Below, in pieces: positions 38,101-50,100 of a stretch of DNA of 64,000 bases. The notes under the pieces are model-generated. The model had not been told where the DNA came from and did not search any database. It saw nothing but the letters and a program-made list of their open reading frames with translations. A program made the translations under genes and the position numbers. How positions within the stretch are numbered: position 1 is the stretch's first letter; every line of letters begins with the position of its first letter. Origin of the DNA: Mytilisepta virgata. Its lineage: Eukaryota; Mollusca; Bivalvia; Mytilida; Mytilidae. The stretch is from assembly GCA_028015205.1 (NCBI GenBank), contig CM051513.1, positions 46,814,841 to 46,878,840 on the forward strand. Reading direction: 5' to 3'.

Positions 38101-41100
38101 AACAATGTCGTCACCTAAAACAGAGATCATACTTTTTGAATTCAGCTTGTTTCCAATCAAAGTCAGTAGATGTTATAACAATGTCGTCACCTAAAACAGA
38201 GATCATACGTTTTAACGTCAGCTTGTTTCCAATCAAAGTCAGTAGATGTTATAACAATGTCGTCACCTAAAACAGAGATCATACTTTTTGAATTCAGCTT
38301 GTTTCCAATCAAAGTCAGTAGATGTTATAACAATGTCGTCACCTAAAACAGAGATCATACTTTTTAACGTCAGCTTGTTTCCAATCAAAGTCAGTAGATG
38401 TTATAACAATGTCGTCACCTAAAACAGAGATCATACTTTTTGACGTCAGCTTGTTTCCAATCAAAGTCAGTAGATGTTATAACAATGTCGTCACCTAAAA
38501 CATAGATCATACGTTCTGTCTTCAGCCTGATTCAATCAAAGTCAGCAGATGTTATAACAATGTCGTCACCTAAAACAGAGATCATACTTTTTGACTTCAG
38601 CTCGTTTCCAATCAAAGTCAGTAGATGTTATAACAATGTCGTCACCTAAAACAGAGATCTTACGTTCTGACTTCAGCTTGTTTCCAATCAAAGTCAGTAG
38701 ATGTTATAACAATGTCGTCACCTAAAACAGAGATCATACTTTCTGACGTCAGCTTGTTTCCAATCAAAGTCAGTAGATGTTATAACAATGGTGTCACCTA
38801 AAACAGAGATCATACTTTCTGACGTCAGCTTGTTTCCAATCAAAGTCAGTGATGTTATAACAATGTCGTCACCTAAAACAGAGATCATACTTTCTGACGT
38901 CAGCTTGTTTCCAATCAAAGTCAGTGATGTTATAACAATGTCGTCACCTAAAACAGAGATCATACTTTCTGACGTCAGCTTGTTTCCAATCAAAGTCAGT
39001 GATGTTATAACAATGTCGTCACCTAAAACAGAGATCATACTTTCTGACGTCAGCTTGTTTCCAATCAAAGTCAGTGATGTTATAACAATGTCGTCATCTA
39101 AAACAGAGATCATACTTTTTGACGTCAGCTTGTTTCCAATAAAAGTCAGTGATGTTATAACAATGTCGTCACCTAAAACAGAGATCATACTTTCTGACGT
39201 CAGCTTGTTTCCAATCAAAGTCAGTAGATGTTATAACAATGTCGTCACCTAAAACAGAGATCATACTTTCTGACGTCAGCCTGTTTCCAATCAAAGTCAG
39301 TAGATGTTATAACAATGTCGTCACCTAAAACAGAGATCATACTTTCTGAAGTCAGCTTGTTTCCAATCAAAGTCAGTAGATGTTATAACAATGTCGTCAC
39401 CTAAAACAGAGATCATACTTTCTGACGTCAGCTTGTTTCCAATCAAAGTCAGTAGATGTTATAACAATGTCCTCACCTAAAACAGAGATCATACTTTCTG
39501 ACCTCAGCCTGTTTTCAATCAAAAGTCAGTAGATGTTAAACAATGTCGTCACCTTATTTCGTCAACTTAATAATTCTTTAAAACCAGTTTTGATGCACAC
39601 GTGTGCATATTTCGTCAATTTACGATTCATCAGTTGTGCTAGGACTAAAAAGTTGAAATAAAAAACAACAATACAAAAGGCTGAAGAACAAATTCAGAAA
39701 TACAAAAATGACCAAAAGAGGTATGCCAAAACAGTCTAAGGACAGAGCTATTATTACTACTTAGTTTTAAAAAATGTTCAAATTTTGTTAAAGTAAATTT
39801 CAAGTATCAATTTCGGGCTAGTATCGAAATAATAGCAACTGAGCTTGGGATACTCCCGGGGATTTGGAGTCTACCAGCAGTGGCATCGACTCAGTGGTAA
39901 AAATAATTCTTTGTTACCAATTTTGATGCAGAAGATAATAAAACAGAGATCATAATTTCTATAACAATGTGGTCACCTAAAATAGAGATATTATTCTATG
40001 AACACTTTTAAAAAGTCTTAATCAGTAAGTTAATTTTTCATGTTAGGTGTACGTTTAATAAAGAGGAAACGTTCAGATCAAATGATGATTTCTTGAAGAA
40101 AAAAAATGACTGCTCTTAATTCTAAATGTTAAAATTTATCCAATGTCAAGAACGTCAATTTAACATTTAAATAAAAATGAAAAATTTAAGATTTGCTTAC
40201 CATCTTTCCATGACGTGATGTCATCTAAAAGTGTTAATTTCGGATGAAGATTGTCTTCTCCTTGTAATACCACTAGCTTAACATAATTATTTTCTTGATT
40301 GATTCCATCCACGTGACTTTTTATTATTACTCCTATATCACCAAATATGTTGGTTGCTGTTCCATCCGATACCATTACCCCGTCTATCCTTTGGTAGGTC
40401 TCTGCGGTTGAGCTAGAATCTCCTGTAAATATTATGCCAAAGTCAATAGGAGAAATTTTGGCACTACACGGGGTAAAAAACTTTGAGGTGAAAGCAATGC
40501 AGAGTCCTCGGGTTTTATCATTGACTTCCATTATATAAGTGAAGCATTTTATTGCCAATTTAATCAAAATCTATATCATTGTTATAAACAAAACTTTAAA
40601 TGTACATTTCTGGCATATATAAATGACTTTATATTTTGTCAGGACAAAGTTTTATTACTTGGTTGGATAACAAACTTTAAATTAAATGTTAAGTTATTCC
40701 TAGAGATATGATTTGTTTTCACCTCAATAATGGTTTATTAAACATTCCACCACTGCAAATTGTGGCATCTGATTGGTTACTTGTGTATGATGATGCTTCC
40801 AAAATAACCCCTATATTTCATCATTCATATGTACACTCCCGAATCTAAAACAAAAATGACATATACTTGGAATAGCGGCACATGGCGAGCAGTACCGCCT
40901 ATTTCTACGTTAGTAATCATTGTGATCGTCCTGACAGTTTGAATGTTAAGCTCATTGATTATTATAGAATATTATATGACCATTTCCATACTGAGATGTT
41001 TGTTACGGTCCAATAAGCATGCAATATCCCCTGTATTACATGACGTATCCATATCATCCTTAGACTCCCATACCGGGCCGAGGGCTTGCCCGATATTCGA

Positions 41101-44100
41101 AAAATGTCCAAGTATGATATCCTGTCCGATATAGTCTACGTCGTGTATTAATCTGTTATGACGTACTAAGTACGTATTTCCATACGCATCCAGTTTGATA
41201 TGGCCACATCAACCTAACCACGTGACACATCCACACTGATAGAGTTATTGTTGGATATAGCCTGGAGTTTGCAAATATTGATACATGTAGTTTATTTCAG
41301 GTCGTTACACATGCAAAAACCACCATATTTAGCTCAAAGCATATGATAGATAAATATATTACCTTTCTTTGTTACAAAAGCGTAGGCACCAGGATATGTT
41401 ACACCCCTAACAAGAGCTGATGCTGTTGGGTCCCCATATCCAAGCTGTGCTACGTAATTTTCAAATTCCGACAAATCCAAGCGTTCACTTTTGTCTATTT
41501 TTCTCAAAACAGCAAACGCCACAATATCGCCATCTGGAATTACTGCAATAATATATATGTATCTTGGTATATTCTATAAGTACGAATAAACCGACTTCAA
41601 ATTGTCTGTTCGGTAGATTGAAAAATAATATTTGAACAAAACCCCTAGAGTATTGTTGGAAAAACTGTCCTTATGAGCAATCAAAGACGTATATACGTAA
41701 GCAGTTAAAGAGACTGTTTGTAATTTTCGCGTCAGTGTCGCAGTGGAAATTTCGTATATTTTTAAAGGACAAATTTCCAACGATTGTCAGTTAATTTTAC
41801 GAGTATTTCGTTCGTTAATCTTTGTTTTGTCTTTTTCCGGATGTTTTTAAAGATTAGATAATAAACGTTTTTTATCACATTTATATACTTATCTACTAAT
41901 GGGAATTAAGCTTACGTTGATTCAAATTACAATGTACATTAAGTTTAATCCTCCGACTTGTTTAAAAAGAGAGACTGTGTCTTAATTTGGTAGAATCGGA
42001 TACCGATTAATGAAGTAAACGGACAATGTTTGACGACCGGAATCCAGATTAAATGTTTTCATTTGTCAAATTGCCCCATGTCGCGAGTAAGATGACTCAA
42101 ATTTGGTTTTAAATTTAGTTTAATGTTAATGGTTTTGAGCAGTCATTTAAGCGAATGTTACAAAAAGTAACAAAAACACCAATATAGAAGCCTGCTTGAT
42201 ACTTATATAACAGCTTAAATCACGGCATTATTCTATGGTATATTGTTCAGGACTGGCTCAATTTGAACGCGAGGCTGACAGAAAGCTGACGACAACAACT
42301 AGCTAGTGTTCAAATTGACAGCCCGTTTTGTAAGCTCGCAAAATGGTTTAAAAATCAAAAGTTTTCAAGGAAGCCTTGATCGGATTAAGATGCCCATTAA
42401 TATGTTAAACTGAATTAACACACGACTCTTCATATAAAAAATAGAAAACTGATTTATGTACTAGTATGTTATTATGTACACACGTTAGTTAAATTTATTA
42501 TTTTTTAATGATTAGGAGACGGATTGATAAAATCAGGCTTGTTAATGATTAGGAGACGGATTGATAAAACCAGGCTTGTTAATGATTAGGAGACGGATTG
42601 ATAAAACCAGGCTTGTTTATGATTAGGAGACGGATTGATAAAACCAGGCTTGTTAATGATTAGGAAACGGATTCATAAAACCAGGCTTGTTAATGATTAG
42701 GAGACGGATTGATAAAACCAGGCTTGTTTATGCAACCTTTTAGCAAATTTGGTATTATAGTTTTATAATTCCAATTCATTGGCTCAATAAATATTGTTTA
42801 ATCCCAATATTTCCAAACTTTGGAATGCCGTATAAATAACTTGCATGCATTCAAGTCGCATGCAAAATGTTTTTCAGTCTGGATGGATGGATGGATGGAT
42901 CAGTTGTTGTTTAACGTCCAGAGGCAGCCAGGTGCATATCAGGATGAGAACATGTTGATATGATAATGAATATGATCCATGCTTTGTACTAGACCCACAC
43001 GCTGAGTCGGATTTTTAATGTGCTAGCTCACGAGGTAACTGTCCGCAGGAAGACATATCACCTCACTCGGACATCTTACTCCTAGATGCCCCGTGCTTGG
43101 TGGAGAAGCAGCAAATACCTATTTTAATGTCTTTGGTTTGACCCGGCCGGGAATCGAACCCGCGACCTTCCGCACTCGAGGCAAGCACGCTACAACGAGA
43201 CCACCGACGCTGTTGTTTCAATCTGTAGAAAGACACATCTTCAATATGAATGTTTTAAACTGTTAGTTCAAATCGTTTTACATATAAAAAAAGTAGTTCC
43301 TGTTTTAATTATCTGTGATCCTTAAAACACATGTAAATAATAATGATTTGCTTAAATTTAAACTGATGAAAGTGTGATAATTTAACTCATATTACAACAT
43401 ACAGTCAACGAAATCTTTGAAGTCTTGGATATTACTCATAGCTTCGTTTTTGGTTGTAGAGAAAACAAAATAATCTTCTGTTATGAGTTGCCCTGTAGTC
43501 GGATGGATATGGTATACCAACAGAGCCTTCTCGTCCCATGGTACATCTGCAGTATTCTGAAATTGTTATAACAACAATCAGATTTCAGAAATAGATGAAT
43601 GGATGAATGAATTATTATTTAACGTCCAGAGGCAATAATTATATGCATATCAAGACCAGAACATATTGATATGATATAAATATGAACCCTACTTTGAACT
43701 AGACCGAGACGTTGAGCCGGATTTTTAACGTGCTAACTCACAAGGAAACAGTCTGCAGGAATACATACTACCGAGCCCGGAAAAATTATAATGACTCCGA
43801 GCCGACTAATTCGTTGCTCTTACTCCTAGATGTCAAGTGCTGCGTGGAGAAGCAGCAAATACCGATTTTAATAACCTTGGTTTGACCCGGCAGGGGATCG
43901 AACCCGCGACCTTCCGCACTCGGGGCGAGCACGCTACAACAAGTCTACCAAGACTGACCATAATTCAGAGAAATTCAAAATTAGAAATACCATTAAATTT
44001 TGACTTTCCAAAAATGGGAGAGATAGTAAGTAGAGTCAAGATCACAATTAAGTATCGTCATAGGCAGAAGTTCATCAATCAATTATTACCTAAACTTGTT

Positions 44101-47100
44101 TCTCCGTCAATGTTGTTATATCATCTGGATTGGCAGAATTTTTACTGGTATTAGACGGTGTATCAAACGGTTTTATCTGTTGTTTTGTTCTACTGATAAA
44201 GGACGTCAGAAATTTAGTAAACATAACCATATTCTAAAGTTGATGTTACTTTTTTTAGTTTATTATGGAAACAACAACTCATTGGATTTACTATGGAAAA
44301 AGGCTTCACCAGGAGACACTATATTAATAGATTATATGACCTGTATGACGGAAAGATATGAGATATGCCGTAGACACCATATCTTTTTTATTAACCAAAA
44401 TGAAAAGGCTGATTATAACTGAGTGTCACTGTAATTTCTTCATTTAAGAATTGAATGCTTCATCTTTGTAGTAAAGTCAATCAATACCAAAGGGATATTC
44501 CAAGGAGGGAAAAATCGAAACAACTGACAAATTCTGGAGAACAACGAAGACAACACCAAAACAATACATGCACTACAATTAAAAACTAAAAAACATATGA
44601 ACAACATGGACCCCACAAAAAACCGGGGGTAGAATCTGGTGCTCCGTAAGAGTAAGCAGTCTCTGCTTCCTATAGGTCACTCGCCATCTTGCCCATGTCA
44701 AATCCGGTATGAGGAAGGGATAACATCAATGGAACAGGTCCATATTCATTTGGGAAACGGTAAAAGTTTTATCGGGGTGTAAACACCTTGACCGAAGCAC
44801 ATTTTGTATGAAGCGCGGGAGCTATGGTATATCACAAGTCCACAATAAAAAATGTAGTACATATGATCGATTCAGTTCAAATTTTATGACATCCCCTTAT
44901 TTTGAATTTATATTATTGGGTTTATCGGTAATGTGTTTCAGTATCATGTTGTTTATCAATACAATAGACAAGATTAACTGGTCATCCGTATATTATCGCC
45001 CAGAGGCGTAAGGGCATTCTTTCATGTATAAATACATGTACTGAAGCTATACAGGAGTAATATTACATTGTTTTATATTACAGTCAAACCTGTCTATAAA
45101 GGACATCGAAGGGACCTAAAAAAAGTGCCCTTTATAAGCAGGTGCCCTTTATAGAGAGGTTAATTGCTCATAAATGAGACTTTTTCACTGTATCCTTTAC
45201 AGGTGCCCTTTAGAGCAGGTTTGACTTTACATTATAAGGTGACAGAAACGTAAACAAACTTAGTTACGATACTGTTGTCAAGTTATTACAGATCGCTTTT
45301 TTTGGAATCAATATTGATTCACCCATAGTGTCTTTGCATCGGAAATAAACACATTTATTCTAAAGCCAGTTGTTGGCATAATACGGGTTATGTTCTTCTT
45401 GTATAATTTATGATGGCATTTGATACTAAACCCCTACCGGGAGGGATTGTGGATGATTTTCTAAATGATAGACATAATCTTTCGATCAGTTTAACCGAGG
45501 TGTGGAGCTGGCATGCCAGTAACTGTTAGTAGTCCTTTGTTAATATATATTGATCATCGTTATTTTGCTTAGTTTCTTCTGTTACCTTTTTTTAACATCG
45601 AACTCGGACATCTTTTGAACTGAGTTTTACTGTGTGTATTCCATGGCTAGAGGTATTGGTGGAGGGTTGAGATCTCACAAAACATGTTTAACCCCGCCGC
45701 ATTTTTGCGCCTGTCCCAAGTCAGGAACCTCTAGCCTTTGTTAGTCTTGTGTGTTTGTTTTTAATTTTTGGTTCATTTTTATGTTTCGGAGTTTAGTGTG
45801 CCGTTCATTTTGCTGAACTAGTATACATTATTGTTAAGGGCTCCGGTGCGGGATTTTCTCGCTGCGTTGAAGACCTATTGGTAGCATTGAGCTGTTTTCT
45901 GCTCTTTGGTCGGGTTGTTGTCTCTTTGATAAATTCCCCGTTTCCATTCTTTATTCTATCAGATATTATCATGTGCCAGGGGTAGTTCAGCAAAGAATAC
46001 AATCGGCACGTAACAAAACTGGGATCGTATCGAGGTTAATTCACCGAGTTTAGGAGCCTTGTCAGGTTTACAAATCAAACAACAGACAAATCTAAAATTC
46101 CCTCAAATAAGATCCCTATCAAATACCTGTCCGAGTACGACCAACGCCAATGCCCCGGTAGTATGCAGGTGTACTGATACCAAGTCTCAACTTCCTTATT
46201 AATTAAACGGTGGATTGGTCACGATATCGAACTGATAATTCCCCAATATACAACGTTTTACAATGTCCTAGTTACAAGGTTTGTATACAATGTCCTTGCT
46301 ACAATTCACGTATATTGCCTTATAACATTATCCTACTTACAATTTCCCTGTATGTTGCCTTATTTAGGTTTACATACAATTTCCCAGTTGCCACTCCCCG
46401 TATATTGCCTTATTCAGGCATAAATACGCTAACAATCCTTGTTCATGTTTTTTTATACCCATATTTATCTATCGTATCCTATCCTTACTTACCAATGAAG
46501 TATTCACTTTACATGCCAAGACAAACTGATCAAGAAATGAAATTCACCGCCTTTTATAGCCAAAAATATAGTCCCAAAACCAATATAATCTCTGATCAAA
46601 GTGAATCATCAAAGCATTTGAAATAACCGATTCAATATTTGCAATGAATTCCGAATTGACAAACTAACTCATACCGTTATTTATTCCCGTATTTCATTTA
46701 CTATCAAATTATTGAAAATAAAAATAAAATGAGAGTTCGTTACAATTTATTATTAAATACTGAGGTATCCAGACCATAAAAGATCATGGCCAACAATTAT
46801 ATTTACTAATGAAGGAAAATGAATTAAACCAAAAACTCTAAAACGGGCATTGCATAGACTTACTTTTTCTATCTCGTTGTTTTATAAGGCTTCTATGAAA
46901 GTAATTTGGGTATGCATTATACCATTTCCGAAATTTGCCGAAAATTACAGAAGTCATTGTCATTACAATGTACGGAACATGCGATACAGTTGCAATAGTC
47001 ACGTGTTTCAGTATGTTCCGGATAATTTAGTCATTAACACTCACCAACTGCGCTACCAATGCAGAACCATCTTCTACTGTTGGTTTGTAAGCTGTTTTAG

Positions 47101-50100
47101 TTAGTTTTGTCCATGAAAGTTTTTCCTCTCCATGGATTTCTAAAACACCCCCACTCTGCACATACAGTCCTTTATCAAAACCAAAGTCGTCGATATCAGC
47201 GATATCACCTATCAATAAGAAATCAGCTATCAATAAGTTACTACTTTCGCCGATTAAAATCCTAAGATAAATGGAATTTTATGTGCCTGTCCGAATTCAG
47301 GAAAGTATGATCATGAATGTCTTTGTCTCGGTTAATTTTAGTTTATCTATTGATAATTTAATATTGGATATAACGCGTCATATCATTGGTGAAACTTATT
47401 CGTCTATCATATCATAGACTATATTTTCGTTTTCACTATAACGTCATTAAATGGAATCCCAGCGTTTTAGACGTCAAAACATCCGTTGGAATTAAATTAT
47501 AAGGATTGACTGTAATTTTGTTTTCAGTCTATTCGAAATAACCTCAATGCACATGGTGCACACTTTCAAATAAGCCGCTACGCGGGTTATTTAGTGTGCA
47601 CCACGTGATTGAGGTTATTTCTTCATAGACTGAAAACAAAGTACGGTCAATTCTTAAATATTCTGACATCATATTGTACCGCTGGACATAACGACATACC
47701 AATCAATCAAAGCAAACCAACTGACAGAAAGCTAAGTATGTTGCGAAACAGCTCATGCGACAATAGATAACAAGAAAAATAACTGGAAATGGTGAGCTGT
47801 CAGAAAGGGCGTAAAACGACTAAAATGTATGAAATACACAAGTCGAACAAAACCAAATATAAAATGGTAAAAAAAACAATAACAAACTAAAAAGTTAAAA
47901 AAACCTCAACGTTTCGACCAATATGGTCTTGATCACGAGTATGTAAAAAATAAAAACAAGCAACTGACAGAACGCCAGATAAAAAAAAAAGAACATAAAA
48001 GAGTACAAAACACAAACATGAACACAACAGAGAGTCAGGGTAGTCTGACTTGGTACAGACACTGAATATTAAGTTCAAATTATCTCCGTTGAACTATTTC
48101 GGACCTGGATTAGTTATATTTATAGCACGACTTTCCAAGTGAGACAAATAAACTTTCGAACGCGAAGCGTGAGAAAAATTTTTTCGTCTAGCGAGGAAGG
48201 CGGTGCTATTCATGATTTGTAACAGGAATTTACACATGTGTCTGCCCACATAATTATGGTATGACCAATCGGATGATTGAAAATAACTGCGTTAACCATG
48301 TCAATCATGCAACGCTCGTGGACCTCGATAGGGTAGGAAAATTTAGTACGCGACAGTTTATTTCAGTTCTGTTACGCGATACTTACAGGGAAGATTTTAT
48401 CGCAATTTTGAAAATCTTGAAGAGATCGGATCTGTTGGAAAAAGGCCAATTTTTTTTTCTTCGGATGGAATTTTTTAAAGTTTTTTTATGTTGAAAATAT
48501 CAAGACTTAATTGAAATATACTGAACTACATTGGAAATTGTATTGTATTTAATACATACATGGTAAAAATTTGTTCTGATTAAAAGTTTGTCCAAATACA
48601 ATTTTCATTTTTAGGGTGTTGCTATTTTCTGTTAGAGGCGGAGCTTAGCTATGCATTATCAGATTTAGGCCATTAGATATTGCACGGTCTGTTTTCAGTT
48701 GAAATTACATGAACATTTGATGGGTTTATGAACTATATCCTGATTTTGGTTTTTATCGCACAGGTTCTAGTTGATGCTTGCTTTCTTGAATATATTCCAT
48801 AAAAAGATCAAAGGAAAAAAGGGAATTCATGTTACAATCCTCCTTCGTCCACATCCTCAGATCGTGCAACTGTGTAAAATTTCATCAATATCGATCCAGC
48901 TGTTTCAGATAATTTGCATACTTCCTGTCTTAAATTTTTGTTTTAAGTTATTTTTGGTAAAAAAAATGAAATATAATTTACAATTACGATCAATTATGGT
49001 TCAGATGTTAATTTCCTGACTATTTGTTTTATTAAAATGCATTACCAATGAAGGTGATTTTGTGATCTTTGATTAGACGACAATCTTCTCCTCCCATGTG
49101 CATTTCTCCTTCAATGTTTATCCAATGAACTTTAACCTCCTTTGGAAAAAGATCCCATATCAGGTAACCTTCGGGCTTTATCGTTAAACTTTGTAGTGGT
49201 GGTGGTTCAACATCCAGAAGGACAGGACTGTCAATAATAACATCAGCATTTTCTTCTGGAAGCTATAAGTAGAACGAAGAGTATATGATAATAATTTAAT
49301 ATTGGATGTAACGCATCATTTGATTGGTCGAATTTTTCGTCTATCATGTCATAGACACAATTTTCTTTCCTACTATGACGTCATTAAAAGGAATCCCGAT
49401 GTTTTAGACATCAAAACAACCGTTGGAATTAAATTATAAGGATTGACAGTAATTTTGTTTTCAGTCTATTCGAAATAACCTCAATGCACATGGTGCACAC
49501 TTTCAAACAACCCACTACTCTGATTATTTAGTGTGCACCACGTGATTGAGGTTATTTCTTCATAGACTGGGAAAAAATACAGTTAATCCGTAATCAAATT
49601 TTATGAAGAGTTTTGGTAATGACTGCATTACAACTGCGGACATTTGTAATTAAGGACTGTTACATATGCGCACCTTTTAATATAATTACAAACTGCGCAC
49701 TTTTTTTTTCTTAGATCTGCTTAAAAATTCGAGAGGTGAATCACATAGAGAACACTACGTGAAAGCTTTGGGATTCAAGTTTCAAGATTGTACTCATATT
49801 TGGGTTCTACTGGAATTCATTTATATGTACAGACATTACAATTTTTAAAGTGTATTACATGTACATATAGATACGTTGGACTCTTAGAATTACTTTAAGG
49901 TATCCGGACCATAAATTACCATGTGATTATTCAAAAGTTCCCGGATGTTCCATACAACGCAATGATATGATCTCGGTAATTATCGGCAAACTTCGGAAAT
50001 GCCAATATAACTAACTTATTTTTACAGACTCTGCATATTAGAACAAAGTGTTTTTTCAACTTGAGAAAAATATATATATAAAATTCCAGCTTTAAATTGT

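Noticed and set aside
38718..39252. Overlapping open frames of 154-166 codons on both strands
   Set aside because: They result from runs of 75-bp units (a multiple of three) in the exon 7 array; the peptides are pure repeats and the real coding register is in the 105-nt exon at 37178-37282.
37283..39556. CRISPR-like regular array
   Set aside because: Units are contiguous without unique spacers, in an intron of an animal gene.
46210..46626. 138-codon plus-strand frame
   Set aside because: Low-complexity, internally repetitive intronic sequence without homology.
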